A stretch of DNA of 64,000 bases from Pollenia angustigena (taxonomy: Eukaryota > Arthropoda > Insecta > Diptera > Polleniidae). Positions 44,148-56,244 of the stretch are shown here, piece by piece (position 1 is the stretch's first letter; every line of letters starts with the position of its first letter). The translations under genes and the position numbers were made by a program. Under the pieces are notes generated by a model. The model was not told where the DNA came from. It saw only the letters and a list, made by a program, of their open reading frames with translations, and did not search any database. The stretch lies in contig OV884058.1 of NCBI GenBank assembly GCA_930367215.1, positions 175,318,478-175,382,477 of the forward strand, in the 5' to 3' direction.

Positions 44148-44399
44148 TTACCTTTCACTGTTAAATATTCAAAAAAAATTTGTTTTCAATATGAAATTAA
44201 ACAAACAATTACTTCTAGATGAAGGGTGTCTCAGCAACAAAAACACGTATTTTTTGAGAGAATAGTGATTTTTTTTAATTGCATTATAAAGAAGACATGT
44301 GCCGATTAAGTATGGAATAAAATATCAAAATATCCGCATCCACGACTCTAATAACAGGCTGATGTTCCGATGAATTTTCATGAAATTTGCCATTACTTT
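44148..44399. other. No feature beyond the flank
   Basis: AT-rich DNA between element 1 and the mariner relic. No end sequence for the relic was identified. Confidence 0.45.
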
Positions 44400-44833
44400 T
44401 TCACAGCCAGTTGACATAAGAATTTCTTATGATAATTTATTCTGGAAATCATTGCTGCAATAAATGGATTGTTTCATGCGCGGTGTGGCAAGTGGTGTCG
44501 TCTTGCTGAAACCACATGTAGTCCAGATCCATGCTGTCCACTTGAGGACACAAGAACTTCGTTTTCATGTACCTGAAAAAGATGAATTTCACAGAACGAT
44601 GATGGTTTTGGCGTCACTGTCACTAACAGCAGCAATGTTTTTAAGAAACCGACCGATGCACAGGGGACTTACTGTCCATAACCGATTCAGCTTCATACAT
44701 TTTTTTTTGACCACTCTTAGTGGTTCATACATTACGTGCATTTTTTCGACGGACTCTTCGAAGTTGACGAACGGTTTTAGCATAACTTTCGACATTTTTC
44801 AAATAAGTTTTGTTCTACTGTAGAGCGTTCCAT
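44400..44833 (-). pseudogene. Second mariner-type transposase relic
   Basis: The minus strand from 44833 reads MERSTVEQNLFEKCRKLC, and after a shift AKTVRQLRRVRRKNA, the usual N-terminal helix-turn-helix start. The middle of the protein is lost. It resumes as LDYMWFQQDDTTCHTA with the second catalytic Asp (about 44470-44520), then IHLLQ and stops. The WFQQD block closely resembles the 26-27 kb copy, so both belong to one family. It is non-functional. Confidence 0.75.
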
Positions 44834-44982
44834 TTTCGATACCGGGAAAAAACATATGTGACACCTGCCAAACTTCAGAGTTGCCACTTGCACAAAAACA
44901 AAATTATACTAAATTCCAAAAGTGCACTTTTATTGAGACTTTTATTGAGACAGATTAAAATACCATTCAGTATTGCGAAGTC

Positions 44983-45007
44983 AATTAAAAAAAAAAAAAA
45001 AAAAAAC
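44983..45007. repeat. Poly-A run
   Basis: About 20 A residues. It could be a retroposon tail, but nothing adjacent confirms this. Confidence 0.6.
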
Positions 45008-45229
45008 AGTTTGCAATAGTTTTAACTCTAACTTCCCTAATGGCTCGCAAATTCGCGGCTCAGTATGCCCAGCATTTTTACTTTAAACAAAAGTTCGACA
45101 TTTTTAGACATATGGGTATTTGAACGAATGTATGCTGGAATGGAAGATTTGTATGGACGTGATGGTTAGTGCAGGTGACAGACACAAACAGTGAAAACCC
45201 ATGATGCTTAAAGGTATCTCTGAAAATGC

Positions 45230-46200
45230 GATTAAATGTCATCTTCAAATAAGCATTTGCCTACAAGCGAAGGCGGATGGGGTCTTAGTGGACCAACGGT
45301 ATAGATCTCGGTATCTGTACACCAGATAAGGTGTGGCCGATTGCGGGATTATGTCTTGTATCAATCGTATCGCTCTATCAATAGTTATGATAACTTATGC
45401 CTGGAGGTTTGCTGGAAGCCCTGGCAACACAAACGGTTGCGGAAGCCAAATCAGATACTCATATTAAACGGACGTAAATTGGAACCTGAAACGTTAAGCC
45501 GCTTTTGGAACACTGCTCACATAACTTTGCCGTGAATTTAACAACTATTTCCTCTGCCTCCTTGGAGTAGGTAAAATTCATTGGCTACACTTTGACACAG
45601 ATAGTTTGACCCGGCAAACGCGATGACAAGCCCAGTTACAACGGAGTATGATTTTCCTAGCTTGGGAGTACCACAAAGCAATGATCGTTTGAAAACCATG
45701 TAAACTAAATAATTATGACAATTATTCGCACGAGCGATAGAGCCTAACGGTCATACAATGCTTTGCTCCAGAAATCTTTAAAACCATTTCGATTCCTCTA
45801 CCAAAGAGGAATTCTATAGACTCCTGGAAAGGTTGTTTGCGTTTGCAAACAGAGATGACATGGCTGATATCAACGCCCAAGTTGGCCTAGAGAATAGCAG
45901 TATGGAAGGTGTTAGGGGAAAAGTTGCTTTCGGAAATTGAACAGGAAACGGTGAACTATTCGCAGATACTTGTGACAGAAATAACTTGGTAATCGGAGGA
46001 TACATTATCCTGCATTTACACATGGATGCATGGATAAATCCCGACCACTCAACTTCCAACCAGATCGAACACATAACAATAAGCAGAGAATGGCATGGAA
46101 CTTAAACTGGTGTTAGCAACAGGAGCGGCTCAGATACAAACAGCGACCACTGCCTTCTTGCAGCAGGCATGCAACTAAAATCAGCAGCTATTTAAAATAA
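45230..46200 (+). pseudogene. RTE-type LINE endonuclease relic
   Basis: The apurinic-type endonuclease domain nicks the target for the retrotransposon. From 45472 a frame reads IGT-stop-NVKPLLEH, where the family has IGTWNV, so the Trp codon is now TGA. Around 45810-46130 another stretch reads DDMADINAQVGLENSS, FADTCDRNNLVIGG and TSNQIEHITISREWHGT, then SDHCLLAAG. These are the metal-binding D-x-N-A and catalytic S-D-H motifs in the right order. Frames shift several times and the polymerase half is missing. Confidence 0.8.
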
Positions 46201-46411
46201 TAATGCACAGAGACACAAAACATTCAATAAGGAAATATTGTACATGTAATAAAATGGCAAAGACAGGGCTATAAAATATTGTGTTTTCAAATTGAACTAC
46301 CTAATAAAACTTTTGAATTTACAGTACACTTTCTTTTTAATTAAAGTTGTAGGGCGAGTTAAAACTCTACTTTGCTAATTTTAACTTAGAAAAAATTAAC
46401 ATTCTTTTTAA

Positions 46412-47043
46412 CCCTTATATGTGTGGACAGGTACCTGTGTACCTATTGCGTTTTCAAATCGAAATTTTTTATATAAGATTTTAGTCTACAATTCTACAAT
46501 TTCATGAGAACTCCTAACTTTTTGTTATTATTATATTTTCATAGGTGCTTATATACAATATGAGTTTGGGGGGGGCGTGGCATACCAATTTGCTTTTTGC
46601 ACCCTTAATAGGGTGAATAGGTACCTGGGTACCTGTATACGTTTTATATTACAAATTTTTTTTTTTTTGGGTGTAGGATTTTAAAAAATATATGAGAAGG
46701 AGAAAACCAGAGTAAAATTCTAATATTATTTCATTAACCATCGATTGTTTGTACGATACAAGACAAAAAATTAGATTTCTCATACAATTTCCATGAAGGT
46801 ACCCAGGTACCTATCCACCCTATAGAAGGTGTTTTATATTCCAAATTTTTTTTTTTTGGATGTAGAATTTTAAAAAATATATGAAAAGGAGAAAACCAGA
46901 GTAAAATTCTAATATTATATCATTAACCATCGATTGTTTGTACAATACAAGACAAAAAATTAGATTTCTCATACAATTTGCATGAAGGTACCCAGGTACC
47001 TATCCACCCTATAGAAGGTGTTTTTTTTCCACACACATAAGGG
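46412..47043. mobile_element. TTAA-flanked element with CCCTTATATGTGTGGA ends
   Basis: Left CCCTTATATGTGTGGA and inverted right CCCTTATGTGTGTGGA are each bordered by TTAA (46408-46411 and 47044-47047). TTAA duplication plus a CCC start fits piggyBac-type mobilisation. There is no gene. The interior holds two 190-bp tandem units and multiple GGTACC pairs. Confidence 0.85.
46641..47019 (+). repeat. Two tandem 190-bp units
   Basis: Units start at GTTTTATATT (46641 and 46831) and end in CACCCTATAGAAGGT. They differ at roughly a dozen positions. Each holds an AGGTACCCAGGTACC-like near-palindrome. Confidence 0.9.
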
Positions 47044-47047
47044 TTAA

Positions 47048-48093
47048 ACAAAACGTGATTAAATGTTTTTTAAATTTTTTATTCCTTCATCAAATTTGAA
47101 TTTATATTTATTTTATAAATTCTTTAATATTCTCCACATAAATCATTTATACAAAAGCCTAATATTTAAGAAAACTTCTTTCCCTTATTCCTTGAAATAT
47201 TTCAAACAATGGTCAATTATTGTAATATAACATGTCTATGTATGTAATACATACATGTTTATAAGATAAACATGTTTGTGCGTGTATTAGAGTATGTAAA
47301 ACTAGATGTAAACGCGTTAAGGAAAACCACCAATAACAACAAAAACTACAGTAACAAAGAATAAAAAAAATAACAATTATACTAAGTAAACAATACATAA
47401 TAAAAATCATGTTCATATACACCTACAAGAAAAAATTATTACATGAAGAACGAAACTGAAGCAAAAGTAACGGGGATATTATCGGCAATAAAATTCGGGT
47501 ATAGCCTTTGATACACTAGCATAAACATACATCGTTTTAATAGGTTTCCATTTTTTCATTTAAGTTATTTTTAAATTAATACCAAATTGTTATAATATTG
47601 AGTACAATAAAAGTGCAACACTGGTCAAAAGTGTGTTTAGTGAGCAAAACACAACTTACTTAACAAAGTGTTTTAACATTTGTAAACTGAAACAAAGGTC
47701 CACCCAGGTCTGCGCAAAAGTCAGATGTTTATTTTTTATTCTGTAAAGATGCCAACAGCTGCTTACATTTTGCTTGAGTTCATTGATAATTGAGTTAGCT
47801 AAATTGTGTATTTGTGAACAGAAAGATAATTTTGTCAATAAACCGAATATTAACGCAATAAAAAAATGTATATCTGAACATCATGGTAGGACAGTTTTTA
47901 CAACCTACCGATATCTAAAGGTAGGGTCTTATAAACCATATACAAATTTTTCCATTATTACAAATTCGAAAAATATAACTGCCCTCTATATCAAGTGTCC
48001 ATGTTTAACAAGCATACCTGTAACTCTGACGTAATTGCATGGTGGATCTTAGCCACTTAGTTATTTACATTAACTAAATGTCGATGTACAGAG
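47048..48093. other. No gene seen
   Basis: AT-rich. Short ORFs such as 47774-48034 lack family resemblance. ATACATGTTTAT words are not arranged as a repeat. Confidence 0.45.
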
Positions 48094-49270
48094 TTGACAA
48101 GGTTCGCATATCGTGCAATATGTAAACAGTTGACGATACTGAATACATTCAAACTCCTTGCTAGGAAGTTCGAGCTATCTAACCTCTGCTGCATTGTTCG
48201 AACCTGTCATGCAGCTCCTGCTAATAAGCAACAGGGCAAAGATGTTCCTCCTTACAACCGAACCCACTCCACTGGTTCCAATCTACCCGCGTAAGTTTGG
48301 GTAGCACCACAACCACCTCGTGTAATTGGTTTATCGACATCATTGTAAAAAAAGCATTTTGAAACAAAAAGCCTCGGTTTTGTCCATTAACACTAATCTT
48401 TTGTAAAGGAAACAACTACTGCAAACCAATTTCTTATTTTGGACAAATTTTTGGAAAGGAATGTGACGGGTACCGACGGAGAGTTTTCAACTGCCTTCCC
48501 CTCGGGCTTGTACTATGTAAGGGCACACAGAAACAACCGTATCAGGATGGTAACACTATTCCCATCTTGGTATCATAACGCCACAAACCTTTCCACCCAG
48601 ACATAAAATGTCTGGTTTAAAACATCCATGCAGTGCAACATTTAATATATAAAGGACTTTCACACTTTCTTTTTGGATCGGCATCTGGCCTGTTGTGAGA
48701 GTATCATACTCCCCACGAAATACCCAGCAACGTACTTACTAAGAAAGGCTACTAATCAACATACATAAATGTCCACTACACCACTTCTGACACCTCTCTA
48801 ACAGCACTCCACATAACCACACCACTCCAACGATAGACGGACATTCCTCCACAAATAGTGTTACAAGACAAAAATCTGGCTTTCTAAATCAAATCAATTT
48901 ACATCATAAGAGTCTAACAATGCAAGTGAATGACAAACCAATATCTCACCAATGACCAGTACATGTGTTTGCAACCCACCTGCGGACCACTGGTCCCCGA
49001 GTAGAGACATATAACCTTAAGTACTATGGTGAATACTTCACGCCATTGAATCCTTCCATTCAAGGGCGCTAGACTTTTATATCTCGTATCGTCACATCAT
49101 AGCGAAGTCTCAACTAGAGCCTTTTATTTTAGCCATCTACCAGAGATGTTACCAGAGATTATCACGGGGAGGTAATATATAGGCTTTTGTTGCAAGTTGA
49201 AGGTATACCACTATGGCCGTCCTTCTGAACTAGTAACTTAATCTCTTGCCCTCTATATCAGATAGCATAT
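48094..49270. repeat. GC-richer block with family E words
   Basis: This block is visibly less AT-rich than its neighbours. It contains CGAGCTATCTAACCTCTGCTGC and CAACCACCTCGTGTAATT in the order seen at 16955-17190. CCACCTGCGGACCACTGGTC and similar words suggest a retroelement relic. No frame reads through and no protein motif was found, so this is base-composition and repeat evidence only. Confidence 0.45.
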
Positions 49271-50305
49271 CGTATCACAAACTTAAATATATTTGTAGAA
49301 TATTAGGTGCTGTTTTTGGAATGGGTTAAAAAGGATACAAATACCGCATACTAGCAACAATAACAATATACTATAAATACAACTATTGTTTGTTGTAAAA
49401 ACAATAATTACTACCGTAAAATACAATATAAACAACATTAATTAAGCCATTGTCTAAAATTGTTCACAAATACACGTGGAAAAAATTCTAGATGTTGATA
49501 ATAATTTTAATAAAAAAAGAAACAGGAACTGTTGCCCTTAAAAATAAATTAATAAAATATAAAACAAAAATGAAATTTTCCAAAAGACTTAAAAACAACA
49601 TGAATAAAAAATTTCCTTTAACTTTTTACCTGGTATTTAAAACCAGTATTCGTAAATAAACATTTAATATCGTTATTTACTGTTCGGTTAGGTAGATTTG
49701 TGGAAAACACAAACGCTAATAATGTTGTAAATCAGTGATAACCAATCCCCAAACTTACCAAGTCCCGAACGCACGCACACAAAGATATAATGTACTTGTG
49801 TGCGGTCGCAGAGACTGATGATAGTCTGATGTTCTGAAACGAACAAAGTTGTTTTATACATGTGAATTGCCGACCGTGTCTGTGTGAAAAATACGATTAT
49901 TGACTGACTCGCGAGCCTATGGACCACAAACAGAACAACTGTTCTAATCCAATTCAACAAAAAGATGGGAACATTTAATTGAGTTCTTTTTTTTTACAAA
50001 CTTCGTTGTGTTCGGTTAACCACATTAATGTTTATTCGTTTCAGTTGTGAATAGCATCCTTTTGGCTGGTAAAGAAAATGGAAATTTTTTACAAAAACAA
50101 CATACGAAAAAAAAAAAATTTTACACAAACAAAAATACCGCCTTACAATTTTGCAATTTTTTTGTTTGGCGGAATATTAGAATTTTTCCTAATTCTTGAA
50201 TTACAAAAGAATATATAGCAAAAAGCTTCAAATATTTGGTAAAAAAAGTACTTTGTCTCTCCTCAAAAGTAGTTGTTTTGGAGTTACGAGGTTGCGGAAG
50301 GAAAC
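49271..50305. other. No gene seen
   Basis: AT-rich DNA with long A and T runs. A 90-codon minus frame (49688-49960) has no family resemblance. Confidence 0.45.
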
Positions 50306-50309
50306 CAAC

Positions 50310-52290
50310 GAGCAGGGTACGCTGAATCCAATGGTGCTAACGGTTGTTTTTTTAGGTTAGCTCTTGTTTTCGAGAGTGAAGGAGGTTGCACAAAATATGT
50401 TTGCGTAACTCATAAACGCTTTAGCTTATTGAAAAAACTAAAAAAAGCGAAAAAAAGTAAAACCATTTTCTAAGATACGCAGTCGTTTTAGAAACATAAT
50501 TTTTTTTTTAGCAAAAAAAAAATAATTTTTTAGCCATATTTTAAAATTTTTGTTCTTTAAAAATTTATAAAAAATTCTAATTTTTTGCAGACATATAAAA
50601 AACGACAAACAAAAGAAGCCATAAATGATTAAAATCTGCTAGAAACTCTTGATTTTCTTGAAATTCTTAAATTTGGCCCCTGCTGCGCTTAGGATACCCC
50701 TAGATGGGTCAAATGTATGACCAACCCCACTTTATTTTTCATCTCAGTCATTTACTTTTAACATTCTTCATTCTTTTAGGGGGCTCCCATAAAAAATGTT
50801 TGATGCAGATACACTCACAATATTATTACAGTAACGGACTGTAGTTTATTTAAAAAATATTCCGTTCAGTAATTTTTAAATAAATAAACATTTAAAATTC
50901 CAAGCAAATTTATTTTTAACTGATTCTAACAGTTATTCAAAAAACTAAGTGATTGAGTTAAATTCTTCTTTATGTTAAATTAAATAAAAATGATATTTAA
51001 AGCAACGAAAAGTTCATTTAATTTTGACTGTCAAAAATTCAACCACGAATTCCGTAAAAACAAATAAATATTCAGTTATCTTATATAAATTAATTGTCAA
51101 AAAATTAACTACATATTCCGTAAATACAAATAAATATGCAGTTATTTTATAAAATTTTACTGTCAAAAATTCAACACCATATTCAGTAAAAACAATTAAA
51201 TAATCAGTTATTTTATATAATTGTTCTACCAAAAATTAATTTTTACTTATTTATAAAAAATGAATTGCTTGTTTTGTGTAAGCAATTCCCATTTTCTAAT
51301 TGTTAATATAATTTAGTTAAATACATCAAATTTTAAAAGTAAAATAATTGCGAAGCCATATCGGTCATGCTGCTGGTGTCTTATTATTGAGAGTTCTTCT
51401 GTAAACAACGTGGTCAGTACAACAAAAGTAAAACAAACTTGTGTATCAGGGTAAGTAAATAATAATATTCTCCCTCTCTCGCTTATAAGAAAAACAAGCG
51501 GACAGGTGTCTATCTGGTATTTTTTAGAATTTCAGCTCTTTTGTGGAGTAAACGAAAATTTAATGAAATAACTGAATATTTTATTGTTTTTACTGAATTT
51601 GGGGTCAATTTTTTGACAGTAAAATTTAAAAAAATAACTGAATATTTAATTGTTTTTACTGAATATGGTGTTGAATTTTTGACAGTAAAAATTAAATGGA
51701 CTTTTTGTTAAAAATAAATGAAAAATAAGTAGACCGGTTTTTAATTGAAGTTTCATTTATTTTATATTACAATTTCAGTTAATTTTACGTACAGAATATT
51801 GTGAGTGTAGAAATATATTGAAAAAAAGTCCCATAAATGCCCAGGAGTCGCCCTAAGTAAGATAAAATGTATGACCGACCTCAATTAGTTTTTTGTCTTT
51901 AACATTTTCTCGAGACATACTTGCCCCTTATCACCACTTTTTAGAGGGGCTCCCATACAAATATTGCGTCTTATGAAATTCTTAAATTAATAACAATTTT
52001 TAGACTCTTGTGAATAAAATCAAAAAATGTTTTAATATTTTATGAATTTTTAAAAAACAAAAATTTCGAAATTTTGGCAAAAAAATTTATTTTTCAAAAA
52101 CGACTGCTCATATCAGAAAAAAGTATTACTTTTCTTAAAGGATATTCTATTGCGGAACAGCGTTTTTGAGTTACGCGAACATATATTTTCGAAATAACGG
52201 TATAACTCGAAAACCAGTGCTAACCTAAAAAAAAAACGACTAGCACCACTGGATTCAGCGTGCCCGAATTAGGTTAAAACGCCAGGTGCC
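50310..52290. repeat. Composite repeat: inverted arms and direct repeats around a TA element
   Basis: 50310-50660 is inverted relative to 52020-52290 (CGCTGAATCCA, GTGCTA, AGGTTAGC, GCAGTCGTTTT). The neighbouring piece GTATGACC-to-GGGGCTCCCAT is present in direct orientation at 50710-50795 and 51865-51960. The core is a later TA-flanked element at 50812-51807. No gene is seen. Confidence 0.65.
50812..51807. mobile_element. TA-flanked element with CACTCACAATATT ends and internal tandem repeats
   Basis: CACTCACAATATT at the left and its inverse AATATTGTGAGTG at the right are bordered by TA. About three tandem units of roughly 67 bp (TGTCAAAAATTCAAC, TATTCAGT words) lie at 51025-51235. Two inverted units lie at 51545-51715. 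This symmetric arrangement suggests expanded subterminal repeats. The minus ORF 51014-51232 merely translates them. Confidence 0.8.
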
Positions 52291-52353
52291 AAGCTTGTCT
52301 CAAAAACGTGTAAATTTCTTGCACAGTATTGTTTATAGGGTCTTAGATAAATA

Positions 52354-53020
52354 GGTCTGTCTGGGTACTTTTCCAGTAGCAAATACTCAGTAAATTTTTT
52401 TGGGAGAGTAAGACCAATATTACTCTATCGGCTGAAAAAATCTCAAAAAGTACGCAGACAGTATCCAGTGAAATCTTGCAAGAAAACAGCTGATCGGTGT
52501 GTAAACAATTGAAATAACCAGGCAAAAGAATTTTAGCATATGTGTACGCAAAATTGAATTCTCGAGGTAAATTAAAAAATTATTAATTAAAGTGAAGCTT
52601 AAAAAGTGTTGTAAATTAAAAAAAACTTGTTTATTACACTGTTATTAATTTGATAAGTTCAATTTCTTCTTAGTTTTTAGTTTTATTTGTCGGGTTTTTT
52701 ATAAAATTTCTTTTGCTTACTATTATAATTTATTATAAACGTTAAAAATCAACACAATTCTAACTACATACCTCTGCCATTGTTAAATTTAAATTTTTAT
52801 TTTCATTTCACAAAAACTATTTCATTCAAACAGCTGTTCAAACTATTTGCAAAATCTTGCAAGCGGAAATTTCTCCAGTAACATTTTGCAAGTTCTCTAA
52901 CTTCCAACTGTCAAAAAATTCTCTTTTTGGCTCTCTCGCTGCAAGAGATTTGGAGTACGCAGACAACATTTTGCAAGATTTTGCAACATTTTGCGCAAAA
53001 TATGTGTACGCAGACAGACC
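52354..53020. mobile_element. TA-flanked element with GGTCTGTCTG ends
   Basis: GGTCTGTCTGGGTAC on the left and GTACGCAGACAGACC on the right are inverted, with TA on both outer sides. GTACGCAGACAGTATCC and ACGCAGACAACATTTTGC are internal echoes near each end, and TTGCAAGATTTTGC words also repeat. No coding sequence. Confidence 0.75.
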
Positions 53021-53066
53021 TAATATTGTAGAAACTACAACCGGAATGACAAACTTTTATATCTTA

Positions 53067-53262
53067 GGCCCGTTTTCTCAACTTACCGATAAGCTTAAAG
53101 TAGACTTTTACCGGCCTTATAAAAAGCGTTGCATTATTAAAACTTAAATTTAACCTCTAAAGTGAGCGATAAAGTAAATCCTACCTGATGTAATAATGGA
53201 ACACTTTTTTATACGACCGATAAAATTCTATATTTAGCTATCGGTAAGTTGTGAAAACGGCA
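53067..53262. mobile_element. MITE with CGTTTTCTCAACTTACCGAT ends
   Basis: GGCCCGTTTTCTCAACTTACC on the left mirrors GGTAAGTTGTGAAAACGGC on the right, about 25 bp with two differences. The length is about 196 bp. No certain target duplication. Confidence 0.65.
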
Positions 53263-53469
53263 ATTAGTCTTTTTTCCCATGCCACGTTATCGAAATTTTT
53301 TTGAAATTTTCTCTTTTAGTTTTTTGGACGACAACAAAATTGTCCACCTTGCAACTTTTTATGAAAATAACCCTGCACAACAAAATGGAGCTTACAAAAA
53401 GTTGCCGATCTTTATGTATGCATTTTCGTGTGCTGATGACGATGGTGTCATTACCCAATAAAAAATTGT

Positions 53470-53710
53470 GCTTCGAGCGAAGCAGGTTTGTAAGGGAGAA
53501 ATGTAAGAGTTTCGCTTACCATTGCGCTTACGGAAGACATGAATTTTATATGGCGAGTTCCCACTTTGAAGCAATACATTTTTGACACATGAAGCGCATT
53601 ATTCAGCGCATAAAAAAATTGTTGAATGTAACGAACAGCTTTACACACTGAATGTTTTTTACAGTTATTTTTTAGTATTCTCCCTTACAAACCTGCTTCG
53701 TAGTAAGGGA
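53470..53710. mobile_element. MITE, repeat family C copy 2
   Basis: CGAAGCAGGTTTGTAAGGGA at the left and its inverse TCCCTTACAAACCTGCTTCG at the right are exact over 20 bp. The interior matches 15895-16075. No coding sequence. Confidence 0.75.
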
Positions 53711-54849
53711 ATGCCGTAGCACTTGAAAAAAATTGTTGAGAGTTATTTCACTTACTTTACTGCATTTCTGTATGTCTTATTGCGTAGCGCATTATTGTGC
53801 GCTTATTTTTTTAAATGTACCATTAGTGCTTCGCAAAATGATAAAATTTTTTATTGGGTAGTTTTCCCCTAACATCTTCAGTTTTAAAGATATAGTGACA
53901 TATACTATTTGAACAATTTACAAAATGTTCTGTTCTGTTCTGGATTATTAATCTACACAAAAATCTTTTGTAGTTGATTAGGGTCACATTATCGAATATG
54001 CCAGGATATCTCACTGTTATTGCAAGGATGTAAAATTTTTATTTTCTGGCTTAGTCCTTTAATTTTACTTTTTAAAATTTAAATTTTCTGAAATAAAAAT
54101 AAGCGATCCTTATGTATTTTTATTCACTGATTACTGATTACAAGATATTGGTCATTAATTTGAAAAAAAAACTTTGAATTTTCCTTTTTAGCCCCATTCA
54201 AAAAAGTTTGGATTTTATGTCAAACTTACTATCAATAACAAAATGGCTGCGAAGAAAAGACTTTGTGCAAAGAATCCAGACAGTTTTGTGTCATTATATT
54301 CTTGCACAGTATCGTGAACCTTAAGTCTTCCGGAACCTTTAGACTTTGTATATTTTAAAATTAATATTTCCTATCAAGATAAGCAACAGGTGGTAAACAC
54401 TGTTTGACAAAATTGCGTAGTGTGTTTATGGCGATGGTAAATTGGGAAATTACCCACTGTTAAATTTTGGACAACAATGATCTGGCGGGAGCCCCTAAAG
54501 TCATCATAAAGCTTGTTATTTTTGGTACTAGTTAAAACATTCACCCCCTTATTCATAACAAATACTTCAGTTTAATTAAACTTAAGCCTTATTAAAAATA
54601 TTAGAAATATTAATTAAAACCCATAAATAGTTCAACAAAATAACACCAATACTAGTTATTGTTAAAGCTAAGGCACGAGCTCTATGTGTACATTTGTCCC
54701 TCAAGTTGTGCTGAAAAAGGTCAACAGAAAAAAGAAAGACAAAAATGGAAAAACAAAGAATGTTCTTTGGACTTCAAGAAGAATTCTTGACAAAAGTGCG
54801 AGAAAACAAAGGTAAAGGAAAAACATGTAAAATCAATTAAAAATGGATG
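53711..54849. repeat. Mostly unassigned; SINE-tail copy at 54572-54665
   Basis: TTAAACTTAAGCCTTATTAA, AACCCATAAATAGTTCAACA and AATACTAGTTATTGTTAAAG match the end of the SINE at 55740-55840. The head is missing. The rest shows no gene. Confidence 0.55.
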
Positions 54850-54854
54850 ATCAT

Positions 54855-55492
54855 TAGGGTGGGACGAAAAAAAAGTTGTGCCAGTCACCCCCTAGAATGA
54901 AAGATATGTCCATGAAGTTTCTAAAACAGGAAAATTTTTTTGTTTGCCACGCCCCAAAATACAGCACTTTTGGTTTTTTATATGTAGCGCTGACATTTAA
55001 AGTCCGATCTCATCATACCTTTTATTCTAGGGCGTGACAAATGAACATTTTTTGGTTTATATTGGCTTCTACCTGGTTTAATGTAATATGTATGTGAAAA
55101 AGAAAAAAAGGGCTTAATTTGGAGGCGTGTTATAAAAGTGAGCATATTAAAAGCTATAAATAAAAGGGCTTTCTTGGCATTTGAAAAAAATTTGACATTT
55201 GGGGGAAGGATCCGAGGTGGGATAAGTGGCGCCCAGAGTTTGAGCTCGGATTAAAAAGTCACCAATCGCAAAAATGAAGCCACTGTCAAGCCCTGAACAA
55301 CGATATGCGATATGATGAGATCGGACTTTAAATGTCAGCGCTACATATAAAAAACCAAAAGTGCTGTATTTTGGGGTGTGGCAAACAAAAAAATGTTCCT
55401 GTTTGAGAAACTTCATGGACATATCTTTCATTCTAGGGGGTGACTGGCACAACTTTTTTTTTTGTATGAAGGTCGACCCGGTCTAATGATCA
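54855..55492. mobile_element. Inverted-repeat element with about 170-bp arms
   Basis: AAGTTGTGCCAGTCACCCCC, AAACTTCATGGACATATC (inverted in one arm) and TACAGCACTTTTGGTTTTT occur in both arms, inverted (54880-55020 and 55310-55450). The outer ends read TGATCATTAG and CTAATGATCA. The 290-bp centre has no recognised gene. The 101-codon minus frame 55147-55452 crosses an arm and is not convincing. Confidence 0.75.
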
Positions 55493-55540
55493 TTCAGAAA
55501 AGCAAATTTTGATCTACCACAAGTTGAAATACAATTTGGT

Positions 55541-55840
55541 TTAAGGATTGATGTTTGACTATTGGCGTCAGCAGTCGTCGATGGCCGCGAGGTTAAGACG
55601 GCAAATCCATCTGAGGAGATCGGGTTCGACCCCGGCCACGGTCAAGAATGAAAGATTATCAATAACAATTTTAATTAATTTTTATGTTGTAAAATTCCTT
55701 TCTTCATAAAGATAATTTAATGAAAATTAAATTTGATGAACTTAAGCCTGATTAAAAATATTGAAAATTTGGATTAAAAACTATAAATAGTTCAACAAAA
55801 TAACCACGATACATACTAATTATTGTTAAAGGTTAATTTA
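55541..55840 (+). mobile_element. tRNA-derived SINE, copy 2
   Basis: The leader TTAAGGATTGATGTTTGACT matches copy 1. The head has an A-box-like TGGCCGCGAGG (55582) and a B-box-like GGTTCGACCCC (55624), about 41 bp apart, the normal tRNA spacing. The tail shares ATTATCAATAA, GTTGTAAAATTCCTT and AATGAAAATTAAATTTGATG with copy 1. The head differs strongly from copy 1, so the family has two head types. It does not fold as an intact tRNA by eye. Confidence 0.75.
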
Positions 55841-56244
55841 ATAAATTTTCGTCATATATACCTTTTATAAGCAAGGAATATTGTTTTTTGAATAAGGCCT
55901 GTAGAAAATAAGACAAAATGTAAGAGGTTTTCTAGATATTTCAGGAACCTTTCTATGGGATTAAATTTCGTTGGAATGTCTAGCTTATGCATACAATGAA
56001 AAATATGTGGAAAAAGTTGGAATTTTCCAAAGTTTTAAGGACCAACCGAAAAAAAAACTTAATTTTGAACATCATTGCAATATGAGTTTGATATCCTGAT
56101 ATAGTCACCAATATCAGATAAAAATGATTTTTGTGTAGATTAAAAATCCAGAAAATATTTTAAAGTTTATAGATTCATTCGTGAAATAATAAACGAATCA
56201 TACAAAAAATTATGTTAATTGTGCAAATATTAAAAACATAAATA
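55841..56244. other. No gene seen
   Basis: AT-rich DNA. No repeats recognised. Confidence 0.45.

Noticed and set aside
44464..44823. 119-codon plus ORF
   Set aside because: It is antisense to the mariner transposase relic, whose WFQQD and MERSTVEQ blocks are on the minus strand.
51014..51232. 72-codon minus ORF with three internal repeats
   Set aside because: It translates noncoding 67-bp tandem units inside a TA-flanked element. No start context or protein family supports it.
55575..55650. Possible tRNA gene (GGTTCGACCCC B-box)
   Set aside because: The acceptor and T stems do not pair as an intact tRNA by eye. The head is attached to a repeated body and tail also seen at 17.6 kb, so a SINE is the better call.
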